This document shows positions 23,683 to 37,213 of a stretch of 64,000 nt of DNA, one piece after another. A model generated the notes under the pieces. The model searched no databases and was not told the DNA's origin. It saw nothing but the letters and a program-made list of their open reading frames with translations. Position 1 is the stretch's first letter. The number at the start of each line of letters is the position of its first letter. Source of the DNA: Gavia stellata (Eukaryota; Chordata; Aves; Gaviiformes; Gaviidae); NCBI RefSeq assembly GCF_030936135.1, contig NC_082598.1, positions 31,800,687 through 31,864,686 on the forward strand, in the 5' to 3' direction. Position numbers and translations under genes: made by a program.

Positions 23683-26600
23683 GTAAGCCATTCCTTGGGG
23701 TGGTGTGAAAGACTGTCTATAGACTTTATTAGTTTATATGTTAATCATATGTATCCTTCAGAGCAATTGTTTTTAAAGCTCATTTAAATTTGTTTTAAAG
23801 ATTTTTTAAAAATTGTTTTTAAACTTTTATTAGATGCCATGTACCACTTGGTTTATTTCCTTGACAGTGTATCAGGTAACCAGTAAATATGATTTTTGCC
23901 TTATTTTGATTGAGCTAAGCCTTAATCTACCAGTTTCCCCACAGACTTAGTGGTCTGTCATTTCCCTGGAGCCCTTTTTAAAAAATGGTGTTAATGGCTC
24001 ATTTAGTTCATACTTCAGTTTCTTTAGATCTCTTGGTTTAAGTACTGCTGGTCTGCAGTTCACTGCTTTCATTTGTTCTAAAACTCCTCCTATCAAGGCT
24101 TTAATGTAGGAGAATTCTGTTGTGATGACTGTTAAAAAAAAAAAAAAGTTATGATCTGAGAATCTCCCTATGATTCTTAACACAGACACCAAAAACTCAT
24201 TTTCCTGCTATAGCCTTGTCTTCCTTACATGTTCAATGTATATCTCACACCTCCAGTATATGTTTCACCTCCAGACTTTTTAGGGGTTTCCAGATCCTGG
24301 TGTGTTGCTTTGTGTTTGTGTTATGACTTCAGTGTTATACAGCAGATCATTGCAAACAAGACACTCCTTTGCACCACTGGATTTTCCTCACTGTTTAGAC
24401 TAATGAAGTGCTTTTACGCATCAAAGTTTAATAAATGTACACAATATTCTTTGAAGATGTTGTAGGCCATAATCAAAAGATAATATATAATTCTCCTGCT
24501 GCTGTTGAGCAGGACCCCAAAAATACTTGATTGCTGTTATTTTGAATATGTATCTTCTTTTATATGTCTGCACCATTTTCACTAATAATCTCAGGAAATA
24601 TCCTGTGGCATACTTATTCAACAGCCAGCTTAACATGGTATTTCGCAGCCAAAGTTTTTTGTCACCTCAATGGAAGCCATTTGAAGCTTAGCTGAAGTTC
24701 TTTGAGGCTTTATCAGCAGGCATCACAGTGGTTGCTGAAAGCTTAAGATCACCCTGTTACAGTTTCAGCTGAAATAATTTAAATTTATGTGATCCATCTG
24801 GAGAGGAGGTAGATGCTTAGAGTTGCCAATAAGAATATTCCCATCAAGGCACACAAGGTACCTCCTTTTATGAGGTTTAATAAGATCTACAGGAATCTGA
24901 CTATTGTGTTTATTTTTAGTATGTATTTTGGGAGGAGGGTTGCCTAGTGGCACCAAAATTTTCAAAATGAGGTGTTCAATTGATAATTTCCTTTTCTGTT
25001 TAATACTACCTTTTATTAAAAGGTTTTTGTTTGCTAGCTCTACATGAAGCATGGTAATGGTAGCAGAATAAAATACCATTTTGTCTAATTGCCTTATTAT
25101 TGTTCATTCATCAATATAAATGACAATAGCATGGCCATTGTTAACAGCTTCATGAAGGAATCCACCTCCCGATGACTCATTTAAAAGTGAATCTCCTGCA
25201 AATGTAGATTTTTCGAGTACTGAGAGTGTTGTCACTATTTAGCTTCATTCCAGAGAGGACTATGTACTTCCAAAACCTCACTGTGATTAAAAAGCAGTCC
25301 ACCAAAAGCCATGTATTAAGCAACTGAATCTTCTAAATTAGTGTACGTTTGACTAAGTATGTTCTTTTTGCAAACACAGTAACCAATAATACTTTATACT
25401 AATTTTAAAACTTACGCTTTCTAACATGCAGAGCTTCATGTTTTATTGCATATATTCCTTGAACTGCATTAACAATATTAATCTTTTCCATTTCTCTCAA
25501 GTGTTACCTCAAAGAATAGTGGTTGCTTTTTACTTTAGAAATACGCTCTTTTTTCACCAATGAAGGGTTGTGCTGTTCTCCAACAGCTCCTGTGCTGTCT
25601 CTCTAGATAATGGTGCACATTAACATCAACGAGAGCAGCAGCGCTGCAAGAAGCCGTGATGTTTCTAAAGATAACTCCAGGCCTTTAAATTGAATTACCA
25701 ATACTGAGATGGTTCTCTGCCAAGCTGCTACCCCATTGCTGGCTGTCAACTTTCAGAAATCATTCTTCACTACCGACCCATAACTGCAGTGAATGTTTCC
25801 TAATCTAATTTTGAAAAGTGCCTGTTATGCATACGGTATTGAAGAACACTCTGAAAGATTTCAATTTAGTACAGCACAGTCCTTGAGAAGACATACTTTT
25901 AGGTGGAAGACATTCTGGCACAGTTCATTACATTTATATGCATTATAATGCACTGGCACAAAGACAGAAAGGGGACATGCCTGTGACATGGCAGGAATTT
26001 TTATGATTCACAGTTATTTTCAAGTCTGTATCTGAAGTTAAAATTGTCCTCTCTGACTTGTGTCAGTGACAGATGTGATTTAGGACTTGGAGAGAAATGG
26101 GATGCACTGGAGAGGTATTGCGTGGGGTTTGGCAAAGACTGGGGAAGTACTTCAAGAGAGATCTATTGCAGGTCACTAAAACCAAAAAAACACACTGGTT
26201 TCAGGAAAACCCCTAAACAGAAAGTAGTTAGAAGCTGGAAGGGTACTGAGGAAAAGGGTCATAATGCTTACCCTGTTCTTACTCTTTCCTGGGCACCCAT
26301 TTATGCTCATTGTTGGAAACAGGATACCAGGCTATGTAAAGGCTCAGTATGAAGCAGCATGGGTGGTTTTTTGCTCTTAAGATATGCAATAGTGGCTGCA
26401 GAGGACCACTCCTTCCTCCTCCCACCTGCACTTACACTTCTTCCCCAAAGAAATACACAGAACCTGCTATTACACAGGGCTGTGTAATGAGTGTTTTTGT
26501 TGGTGACGTTGGTACTGTTACACTCCTAACGGTGTGAACATGTAATTCCAAACAGTCCAAATGAACCCTGCAGCAGTTAGGCTAGTAGGAGCAAGCTCTT

Positions 26601-29600
26601 ATTTTGTTTTCCAGGAAACCTTAGAATTAGGAAAGCCTCCCCATTTTCACTGCTTTGGGAGAGATAGCAAGTGTTTGGAACATACAACGACTGATCTAGT
26701 ATTCTTTTCTTTAGGTTGTGGAACTGGGAAGTATCTCAGTGTCAACAGTCAGGTGTATAATCTTGGCTGTGATTACTGTGGACCATTGGTAGAGATTGCA
26801 AGGAAGAAAGATGATGAAGTTCTGGTATGTGACAACCTTAACCTTCCCTTTAGGGACCAGTGCTTCAATGCAGTCATTTCCATTGGAGGTAAGACAACAT
26901 ACATGCATTCTGGCCCACAGCAAATGCAAATTTTTTTGGATCCTTTTCTTTCCATCTGTCTTCATTTCAGTTCAATCTGTTTTGAAACAATTCCGTTAGA
27001 ATCACAGCAGATATTACTGGAATGAATGTAGTAAACATGAAAAAAAAAATTAGTTCCATTGCATAGAGGCACTGTTGACCAAGGAAGTATGTGGATCATT
27101 TGCTTGTTTATATGTGGTCTTGTTCACTCTATGGAGAAAAGATTTCCTTCCAGCATACATTTTAAACAAGTAAAAACTAATATAAACATGGCTGCTTGCA
27201 GTTTAAACAGATTAGGTGGTTAAGATAAACTCTTGGTTCCTCCTTAGGATCTGTTTTGACCAGCAAATGCATTGAAATGAAAACTTGCTTTCTCTATAGC
27301 AGAACTTGAATCATGTTAACTATTATGTGTTATGAATACAAATTTCTCTTAGAATAGTCATTAAATAAGAACTTAGAGTCATACAAGTGCCTGTCATCTA
27401 AAATGAGCATCACAGCATCTTAACTCCTCTGACCTTTTTTTTTGGAAGTATTACTCATAATTTGAGAACTATAAACTGGAAATGGGTAGGTGAGGAATAG
27501 TTAGAGTACCCAGTTACAGTCTACATGTTTAGCTCTACTCTTGCTTGAACTTCTTTCAGGCTGTTTCACTGTATCAGCAAAAATATAAAGCGTGATAATT
27601 ATTATTGGTAGCAGTCAACACATGACCTATGTTAGAAATGTATGTTAAAATGTATTTTTCACATATGCAGGGTAAAAGAAGGGGTGAATAATATGCAGTA
27701 TCTATATTACTTTGCTTTCATGTTGGCTAGTTAACCAGTAAGCCCTATCCACATTTCAGGTCTTGTAGAATAGTTTCAGTGCTATCAAATCAGTTGATTT
27801 TGAAGGATAGCGTACCTGTCTAATGTTTAAACCAGTTATAGGCTTGACAAGATTAAAAGTTCACGTGGTATTTCTGTACATTTAACAATAATGGATTTTA
27901 ATCCCTCTTGAAGAGAGACGTGGTATCCCTGTGTCCATCTAATTCTAAATAAAGTGTTTTTCATCCCATTCCAGAGAGTAGCAAGTATTTATGTACATAG
28001 TCAAATACTCTTCTTGGGTTTGCTAGTATAATCCTGTTTATAGGATTTATATTTCTTCAGGACCACCAGAGTGATTACATAATTTTAACCATGAAGAATA
28101 TTTAACCCATTAAATGAATTGCTTAGATAGAGCTTGCACAGATTCTGTTGGTTGATTGGCACTTCTTTCTGGTGAACTAAGTTCACATGCTTATACTGTC
28201 TCTGTCATTTTTGATGTTATTTTGCAGGAGGTTCTGTGGTGATATATGGCGTAACTCCAGTATGAGAGAATATATCAGTTCCTTTCTTCCCCTTCTTGTT
28301 AAAGAAATTGAGATAGTTTGGTGGTTTTTTTTTTTTTTTTGCAAAGTTTGTGAAAATATTGACAAGAGTTAGGAGTACCTGGAAATAAACACTGACAATA
28401 TAAACCAGGGAACTCTGTTCTCAGAGTTTGCTGTCTTGTGTTCTCAGTTGCTTGTGAGGGCCTAGTTAATATCAACTGCCAAGAATGCTTTTCTTGGCTT
28501 GTGGTAAAAAAGCTATGTTTTTTCCCCTTGGTAATTTAGTCATTGTTTTGAATAAAGACGGGGCTAGTTGAACTCACTTTTCATAACTGCAGTGTTGAAA
28601 TAACACTATTTCTACAAGTAGAATTGGCTACTGTCAAGCAGCACATATAAAGATAATCTAATTTTTCTGAAGGTACAGAGATGACTTCAGCTAAGAACAT
28701 TTATTATGTGTTGTTATATGGGTAGATTTAATGTTTTGCATGAAGAAGTGGCTGGCTCCAAGTCCACTTGAAACAAATTATAGAATCAGTCCTCTTTACG
28801 TCATTGATTTGAATGAAATCTAGTACTGATGATCTATAGAACAACATGAGCAACATGACCAGTCTCAGTACAAGTTAATGTTTTTGAGAGTTTAGAGAGA
28901 AAATAGCTGATTTAGCTATTCTCTGGCTATTAAAATTGGTTCCTTCAGGTGAATAGGAAGATAGGAAACATAGCTACATTTCACATTGCAGTGAAATTTG
29001 AAAATGTGGAAGTTATCCTGGAAGGAAAATTCAGATATGGTGATCAATAGTTTTATTTTGAATTTGACTTTTTATTTTGTAACAGCGTAACGTAATGTAA
29101 CAAAAATCATCATTCTCAGACATGCAATGTAGACTGAGATACTTCTCATTTTTTTTCCTCCAAAACAATCTATAAAGGCAATACCTTTCTACAAAATTAA
29201 AGCAATGGAAAATATTTCTGTCTAAATTTTCTCACTAGGTCTTTTGAAAGTGCACTGATACAAAAATACAGAGTGTCTTTTTACTGATATTACATTTTGC
29301 TGTATTTGTTACATGGTGAAAAGTTTTTCTGTTTTCAGTAAGATAAGTCTGAAAAGTGTCCCAAAAACTAAAGTCAAACTTAATATTACCTAACTGACCT
29401 AAAGGCCAGTCATTTAAGTGAAAGCTAGTCATGCTACAATCTTTTATGGGTGATGTAGAAACCTCCAGCTTATATGCCTGGCTTTTCTTGAATCCCTATT
29501 TTGAGATGAGATTAATTTCCTTCTTTGGGATTTTCCTATTTTTATCCATTGAACATAAATGTAAAAGACATCATTCTGGGGTAAACTTGTACTGTGGTAC

Positions 29601-30782
29601 CAATAAATCCAGCACTGTTGCCGACCTGCAGTGAGTGATATTTGGGATATGGCAACTAAAATGACTAAACACGTGGAACGGGTTGAAGACGAAAATGCTA
29701 TGTCCTTACTAATATTCAATACATAATGCCTTTCCTTTTTCACAGTGATCCATCATTTCTCAACTAAACAAAGAAGAATCAAAGCAATAAAGGAAATGGC
29801 AAGGGTATTGATACCCGGAGGCCAGATGATGATTTATGTTTGGGCTATGGAACAAAAGAACCGTCGCTTTGAGAAACAAGACGTATTTGTTCCTTGGAAC
29901 AAGGCCTTGTGCTCACGGCATTTTTCAGAATCGAATCAATCTGGAGATAAGGGTGAGTTTGTGCATGCTGTAAAAAGCCGAGACACACACCCTGCACAGC
30001 TAGTCATCTCTGATTGCAGCTACCAAACCAATCTGCAGCCAGAAACTGGTTCAAAACATTCCCACAATACAGACCATTGCTTATCCAGAGCCTGCTGCTT
30101 GAAAATTTCTGAAGAAGAAAACAGATTTTACAGTGCTCTAGGAAGATCTTTCCGCTCATGGTTTTTCTCCAGATCCCTTGATGAATCAGCCCTTAGAAAG
30201 CAAACTGACAAAATGAAGCCTCTGAAGAATGAAGGAGAATGGGCAAACAGTACTGTACCCATTCAGCATTCGCGACACTGCAGTTTGGATTTAGGTCACC
30301 ATGGGGCACTGTTAAAAGAACAAAGTTTAGATGATGATGATGTGTTTGTGGAAAGCCTGCCTCTCAAAAAACCAGAGTGGTCACCAGCCACAGACGCACT
30401 GAAGGATTTAAGTTTAAATGGAGGACACCAAAGTGTAGCTCAGAGCAAGAATGAAGAAGCGTCATTTATAAATGGCCCAGTGGAAGACAGGGACTACGGC
30501 TGCAGTTGTAATAAAGATGGTGCTGGTAAGTCTAATGCCAGCAAGTTTTTCAAAAGGACTTCAACAACTGACTCCACTGACTCTGCGTTGGATTCAGCAG
30601 TGTCTGTTGGGGACCAAACTGATGCCACGTTGGATACAAAGGCCTTCATGCGTTATTATCATGTTTTTCGGGAAGGGGAACTGTGCTCTCTGGTAGAAGA
30701 GAACGTGCCTGAGCTTCAGATACTTTCTTCCTGCTATGACCATGGAAACTGGTGCATTATTGCAGAGAAAAGAGGAACATAG
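23529..30782 (+). CDS. TRMT9B: TRMT9B, tRNA methyltransferase 9B (putative), complete coding region
   Basis: Three exons (23529-23682, 26715-26888, 29746-30782) join in phase into 454 residues, the length I recall for human TRMT9B (KIAA1456). The fold is a Trm9/ALKBH8-type SAM-dependent methyltransferase: motif I is DIGCGTGKY at residues 50-58, the acidic motif II is GCDYC at 69-73, then CDNLNLPF at 90-97, SIGVIHH at 107-113, PGGQ at 133-136 and YVWAMEQKN at 140-148. KQDVFVPW (153-160) and the terminal REGELCSL (418-425) and GNWCIIAEK (443-451) are also Trm9-family signatures. Residues 165-400 form a long polar, Ser/Asp-rich, probably disordered insert with SFRSWFFSRSLDES at 244-257. The family relative ALKBH8 methylates wobble uridines with TRMT112; whether TRMT9B itself modifies tRNA is unsettled, and it is known mainly as a candidate tumour suppressor. 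The chosen start has A at -3 (if exon 1 is spliced directly) and G at +4. All catalytic motifs are intact. Confidence 0.97.
23683..26714 (+). other. TRMT9B intron 2
   Basis: This 3.0-kb phase-1 intron starts GTAAGC and ends TTCTTTAG. It contains only AT-rich unique sequence with an A run at 24134-24147. No exon or known repeat is recognised, and the reading frame on both sides is continuous without it. Confidence 0.85.
26715..26888 (+). CDS. TRMT9B: TRMT9B coding exon 2
   Basis: The 174-base exon lies between TTCTTTAG and GGAG|GTAAGA. It encodes the rest of Gly52 through Gly109 plus one base of Val110: CGTGKYL (SAM motif I), GCDYC with the acidic residue expected to contact the ribose (Asp71), CDNLNLPF and AVISIG. 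A second phase-1 intron follows. Confidence 0.97.
26889..29745 (+). other. TRMT9B intron 3
   Basis: This 2.9-kb phase-1 intron starts GTAAGA and ends TTTTTCACAG. It is AT-rich unique sequence with a T run at 28325-28340. No exon or repeat is recognised inside it. Confidence 0.85.
29746..30782 (+). CDS. TRMT9B: TRMT9B coding exon 3 (large terminal coding exon)
   Basis: This exon runs from the acceptor CACAG at 29745 to the stop TAG at 30780-30782 and encodes residues 110-454. It carries the rest of the catalytic domain (VIHHFSTKQRR, PGGQMMIYVWAMEQ, QDVFVPW), the long low-complexity insert with an acidic SLDDDDVFVES stretch at residues 303-313, and the conserved C-terminal strand pair FREGELCSL and GNWCIIAEK. 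Ordered ends around a polar middle fit a catalytic domain interrupted by a regulatory, probably phosphorylated loop. Confidence 0.97.
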
Positions 30783-31100
30783 CTGTAAAGAGAACAAAGC
30801 AGAATTCAGTGGCTGAGGATTTTAAACTGCTCCTTGTGTTCCTGTGATTGTGCAGTGTGACATGGAATTTGAATCTCATGTAGTCATGTGCCATTCATTT
30901 CTGAGTTATTATCTCTCTACCTATTTAACTATCTAATGCAAGGTCTGTATATAGGAATGTAAGTGGTAAACAATATTTATGTTTTGTTAAACTTTTATGA
31001 AGTTAAAACTGGAGAGTTTTATATTGCTTTTAGCAAATAATTGTGTTTTTAAATACACTTTTCTATTGAAAAATAAAACCTTTTTGTAAGACAAGGATCA
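30783..31100 (+). other. TRMT9B 3' UTR (proximal end)
   Basis: AT-rich sequence follows the TAG stop directly. A canonical AATAAA at 31072-31077 is followed by TTTTTGTAAG, suitable as a downstream U/GU-rich element, so cleavage near 31090-31100 is likely. A longer 3' UTR using a later signal cannot be excluded. Confidence 0.65.
31072..31077 (+). terminator. TRMT9B polyadenylation signal
   Basis: Canonical AATAAA lies 290 bases after the stop codon, followed within a few bases by a T-rich stretch. Confidence 0.7.
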
Positions 31101-31341
31101 GGGCATCTTTTATGAGAAATATCCTCTCAGTAGAAAGTTTAGGCTTTCAAGTGCTGAAAATGTGTCACATTATTCCCTGTTTGTGAAATCCTACAAAGAG
31201 AGACATTGGCACATTTAAAAACGTACTTGACTGTACACTGCTAGAGTGCATGCTGCAGAACTGGGAGCAAGCATGGTCCCAGTGCTACTTAGTTTGGAGT
31301 AGTTAATGGGTAGAAACTATGTACAAAACAAGCTCTGCATA

Positions 31342-31382
31342 TTCTGTCATTTGAGGTTTATATTTGGGAGCAAATGACAGAA
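31342..31382. repeat. Perfect 12-bp inverted repeat, 17-base loop
   Basis: The arms TTCTGTCATTTG (31342-31353) and CAAATGACAGAA (31371-31382) are exact reverse complements. They lie about 265 bases downstream of the TRMT9B poly(A) signal. This would be a moderate hairpin in any read-through RNA; function is unknown. Confidence 0.85.
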
Positions 31383-34300
31383 CAAATTTTTAACAGTATT
31401 TTTGACTTTTGTTTTGAAAAGAATTTAATTTGTGTCTCAGGTGCAGGTTAAGTTTTATACATTAGCTTTCGCAAATACTTTATCTTAATTTCCTTTCCTG
31501 TAGTTTTCTATTGGTTATGTGTATCTAGAAATCAAATGGATTTGTGAGAGTATCAGTATTATGTAAAGGTTACAAAATATCTAATATTTGAGGTACTTAC
31601 TTCTTTTTGGTAAGCCTGGGAAGCTAAGATAAAATTAATAAAATTCCAGTGCATATCTGGTCAGCTGTCACATTTGCTCTCCTCATTCACTGACCTGAGA
31701 ATATATATTAAGTGGTGTGTTAAATAATGTAGATAGGGAGAGGATACAAGTCCAGTTTGTATATAACATACAAATTCCTGTCTTCTGCAGTTTAAATTAA
31801 TCTTTTGAGACCTAAATGACAATACATTGCTTAAACAACTTTCCCATTCCCTGTAAGACTTAAATTTTGCTGAACATGGCCCCATCATCATCCAATTGTA
31901 CTAGATTGTAGCAGTTGCCCTCATACAGTTCTTTACACTCAAATAATCTCACCCCTTTCAGCAGGAGACTTACGATGTGAAGTTATATGTGCTGTGGATA
32001 AAATCCACCTGGCTTCTGAAGATCAGCAGTGAAATTGTAATTGTTACCAACTGAAGCAGGGCTGGACTGGGCTAATTGCCTTGTTAGCATGAAGTTACTC
32101 CATTTTTAGGCTTTTTTTATAGTCAGTGGTTTTAGTGTAGGGCACATCTTCAGCTGGTGTGATTTCATGACCTCCATTAGGAGCTGCACAGATTTACCCC
32201 AGAGATCAACCCTTTTGATACAGCAGTTTTAGAGACCCACATAATTAACATGTGTGCCCTATTAATGAGCAAATAACTTTGAATACAAAGCAACAGGAGT
32301 GAAATACCAAACTTTTCCAGTCTGTGCTGTGTAAGTAGATGGATTTTGGGTTGTTCAGTAGAAAGCCCTGATGGTGCTGAGTATTTTCGGATGTAGCTGC
32401 CCAGGAGTAATTGCCACATGGTAATGTATTATAGATTTATTTACTGGAGTGATGCCTGTAGAACAATCATCTTTGTCTTCCTCATAGTTTGGGAACCTTG
32501 TACTTTGTCCTTCCTGGGTCCGTACCGCTTGCACTCCCCACCACCTTTTGAAAATAAAAGTGTGGTCAAAGAACCATGCATCTGAGGCTTCTGAAATCTT
32601 ATGCCACTCTAAATATTACTTTCAGTATAGCCTGGGGCTGTGGTTCTCAGGCAGTGTCCGAGCCATACTTCAGAAAACTGGCAATATTCCCTGCATCACT
32701 GGGTCCAGCTGCTCATGGCTGAGGGGCTGCTCCTGCTGCGTCCTCAAGCTCCAGTTTTAGAATCACAGTGCAAAAATGCCCATGCAGGCATACTGCAGAC
32801 ACAGCATGGATTGTGCTGAGCTCCACACCTCATCTGCAGTGTGCTCGTGTCAGTCCGGTGAGGCCTGCCTCATTTGTTGGGAATTTCTGGAAGAGGTTGA
32901 GGATTTTTAGAAGAAAACTCAGTTGCTTCCAGGTAAGATATGCCAGTGTATATTGAGCACCCCTGGAATCTGAGCCGTATTTAGGAAGGAGGTAGTTGAT
33001 TATCATCCTGTATCCAATTTTGAAAGTTCATTCCTGAACTCCAGCATACAGAAACTCTATTACACTTACATAAAAATATTTATAAAAATTTATGAATCAA
33101 AACTGACAGCTGGGTTTAGTTAACTGGGAGACGAAACATTATAATTTTGTTATCTGCACTTCTGCAGTCTATCTGTGGAGCATTCAGTGTGTAGTCAAGG
33201 AGGCTGATGAAATTTGGGGTAAACTAAGAGAGGACTTCTCTTCACAACAGAGACTTACTGTCCTTGCAAGAGGCTGAATCTATGTTTCAGGCTCCAGTGA
33301 AAACTTCCTGCTCTATGGGCTGTATGAGTAAGACCTGTCACCTCAAAGCCACTGAGGTACTTCAAACAGCTTTTGTGTTTGTAGACTTGCCATGCATTGT
33401 TTGATTTGAGATTCTTGACTGGGGATGCTTTTCATGATTATTTATTTCTATATTGGATTTTCTCTTGTTTTGAGCTGGTGCCATTAAGTTGTGTTACATA
33501 CAAGTTTGGGTTGTATTGTTATAAATTCCTGGGAGAAGGAGAGGGGAGGTTTGGTAAACCGCTTTCTTTTCAAATATTGTTTTCCTCTGAGGATGTATAA
33601 TCACCATGTAACACAGTTTTTATAGACTGGGGATCCGTCAGCTGAGGTCACGCATGTGAGGTCTGCACAGCAAGCCTTTATTGCTGTATGCAGTCTCCCA
33701 TCTATTTATGGAGGCTGCCTAGGCCTGTAACAGCTTTCTCATCTCATAAGAAGCCAGATTACCTCACTCAGAGCATGGTGAATGTCTCTCTTGATTGGTT
33801 TCTCTTTTGATGAGGCCCATTTTAAGCAAAATGTAATTTCCAGAAGAATCCATGTGATCCCAGTCTTTAATAGCTTACAGACATAGTTAATGTGCTCAGA
33901 CAAGTGTGTATACCATTGAAAAGTCTGTAGTAAATGAATGAATGAATGAGTGAATAAAACCCAGTTGTCCTTGCATGCTGAAACTCTCAGCAATATCCAG
34001 ACTGCAAGATCTGAATGTTAGAAGGTAAAAGGCAAATGTGTTCTTATGTTTCTTGTCTGACAAATGGGTAATATTCTCACCCCCGTTACGCCGGTAACAA
34101 ACCTGCTTCTGACTGCAGTGGGCTAGGATTGCTCCTGAGCTGCTCATCTAGCTTTACGTGACACATGGAGAAGTCCTGATTACACGAGAAAAGATGCCCT
34201 GGTTTTTTACAATTTAATTTACTAGTATCGTTGTCAGTCTGAACTGGCTAAACAAAAGCTGCTACCTTATTAACTCTTACGGACGGTAATCCAAATGGAC

Positions 34301-37157
34301 AATTGCAATAAAAAAGATACAATTTAACAGACTTATTTTTGAAGGACTAATACAATTGCAATCTTTGATAAATGATATTTTGTCTTTTTTTTTAAATACA
34401 TGAAAATATTTATATTAGAAGTGCGGAAGTCTCATTCTTTTGGTACTAATGGTGACTAATTTACTTTCTTCTAAGCTTATGGTGTAGGAATTTTAAAAGC
34501 ACAGGTGAGGAATGAAAGCTGTAAATATTCTAGCAGATTTTTTCTGGTACATATTTGTATGCAAGTTACTTATGTGCACAGTTTAAAATGCTGAGTGAAG
34601 ACCTGTGTATGTTCCACCAGCAGAATATTGTTAGTGAACCACCTGGGTAGATTCTGAATAGAAATAATGGCTCTGAGCCTGTGTCCTCTCTGCTGTGTCA
34701 TGTTTCCATCAGACTGTATTCATATCACTGTTGGGCTCTACTAGTATCGACATTGTGTTGAATCTATTGGCCTACCCACTTTCTTGCTCAGCACCTTTGC
34801 AGGATTTGTGGCTACTTTAGTACTCCAGGAAAATGAAGTGTGTCAGTGTTAAACAGATACAATTGTATATCTCTTTTGTGAGTTCAGCATTTCTTATTCT
34901 TACAGTATATGAATTCTGGCAGCTACCTGTGATTTTATCTTCCAATCTGCTGGTCAAAGCCATGCTTAGGTACTGCTCTGTAATCAATTCTTTGTCCATA
35001 CATGGAACCTATTCTCCAGTATTTGACAGAAAATAAATTATACTTGGTTAAAACATTATTTCCTACAGAACTTCTGTGCTTTCAGGTTAGTTAATAAATA
35101 TATTAGCCACTGGAAACTCTGTGTGTGGGAAAGTTCTTAATGAGCATTAAATTTGAGAAGACTTTGTTAGTGCTATTTGCTCAGTAAGTTACTCCACATG
35201 GACATGATGCAGAGCAGGTAAGCATAATGATTTGCTATGAAGCCAGGGAGTTTGTCTTTACTTTAGACAACCATAGTCAACCTAGCCATGAATGTGATCT
35301 TTTGAACTAGGTAAATAAAGGTGATGAAATGTAGTTTTTAACCACATCAGTACTATATGTCCTGTTGACAGTAGACAAGCAGGATGGTCAGCAGAATTAC
35401 TTGCTACGGAGCTACGTTTCCTGCTCCTTCTGATCTATTTACAGTCATCCAGGACTAAGCTTTGTGGTACAAGATAACATTGAAGTATTTCTTTGGGATT
35501 GACAATGTTCTTTTTGCACCAATTTAAATCAGGAAAGAAAAAAGAATGTAATTAGGATTATGCAACTGCCTGGTGAGGTTACAGCTATACTGTGTTAAAA
35601 GTGTTTTTACAGCTGCAGTGATTGTTTATTGTATTTGTACAATTACAGTGATCACTTATTGTACTGATCTGTTTATTATAGTAATGACTAAGGACCTAGT
35701 AGTAATTAAGCACTATCCAGATGAGTATTAATAAATGCCCAGTAGTACAGAGTATGTAACCTAATAGTATTTAGATTATGGGAAAGTAGTATGAGCACCG
35801 GCTGGACAATAGGGTGGTAGCAAATGTAATTTCAGGGGCATATGGAATAGTCTTTATGAAGAGGGAATGAATTAAATCTGATACAATGCTGAAAAAAGCT
35901 AAGGAAAAAGAGCACAGATAGGAAATATACAGAGAAATGAAGGGGAACGGCAAAGATGGGAGCAATCACAGCAGAGAAAGCACAATCAGCACTGCTGGAT
36001 ATTAGGATATGCAGAGGTCCCTGTTCTGACTGCTCTTACTTTCTGGAGGGTCTAGTTGATATCTCCATGCTGTCTTACTTCATGAGCATGTGCAGAGGGT
36101 GGAATGCACCTTTTTCCCACCACTTGGAGTTCAATACTCTTTCCTGTACACTTCCAAGGCTAAGCGTATGCAGAGGAAGATTGATTAGGGATAACAATTT
36201 TTCCTTCCATTGTACCTCCATCACTTCCTTGCAGCATGTTCTGTTATGATTCCTCTTAGTCTTGCTGCATGCTTCAGTTCTGTCTGGTTGATTTGACCTT
36301 GCTCAACTATGCCCAGCGTCTGGGGTTGCCTTGCTCTGAGACTCCCCCTTAACCCATTAGGTACTTGCATGCCATAGAAGAATGTACCAGGCATGTACCG
36401 GCATCTTTGATACTTAGATAAATTTCAAAATCTGCCTTGAGTGAACTACTAGATACTTGGTTTGCTACTATAATAGTAAATATATTTAGCATTCTGTGTT
36501 CAGATGAATGTGATTGCACAGCCCCCCTTTGCTTGAATAATAATCAAGGGCTCCACTATTTCTATTTATTTCATTTCTGTTTCTTTCTATTTTATTTTCA
36601 TTTGTTTTCTTCTTTGAGCATTTCATTCCAGAGACTCTCCACTTCAGCCCTCCTCCTTTCTATTCAGACACATACAGCCAAACAACAAATATAGCAGTAT
36701 CACCTCAGATTACCACAAATATGTATGTATTTCTTGTTTTTATCCTTAAATCTCTGTTTGTGATGATACTTCCAGGCTGTTTCCATACTTCTACCTCTGA
36801 CAGCTAAAGACAAAAGTGGAAAATAAAAACCCCTTAATACCTCAAAGCATCATAGCAAACCTCATTACAATGACCAGTTTAGGGGATTATGGGCACTTTA
36901 ATAGTGCAAAACATAATGGTATCATCTACACATAACTCTCTTTTTCCTCCTTTTTTATCAGATGTTATTTATTCATCATTGTCTTCAATTAGGTAGCTTT
37001 TGAACCCTGTAAGCTATGCCTACATCTTCCTAGAGCTTGGGGTGTTTGAGGACAGCAGATGCCTCTGTTGCTGTTGCAATTCAGCACCGACACCTGCTGC
37101 TTCTTCCAGTGCCCAACAGAGAAAAGTCGTCTTAAATAGAATCCAAATAACCTGATT

Positions 37158-37213
37158 TAAAAAAACCCAACCAACCAACCCCACCAAAACCAACAACAAC
37201 AACAACAAAACCC
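37158..37213. repeat. CCAA/CAA simple repeat
   Basis: An A run is followed by several CCAA units and then six or so CAA units ending in AAAACCC. It is a compound microsatellite. Confidence 0.85.

Noticed and set aside
26561-27025. Unspliced 154-codon frame over TRMT9B coding exon 2
   Set aside because: The real exon is 26715-26888; the flanking residues are intron read-through beyond clear AG and GT boundaries.
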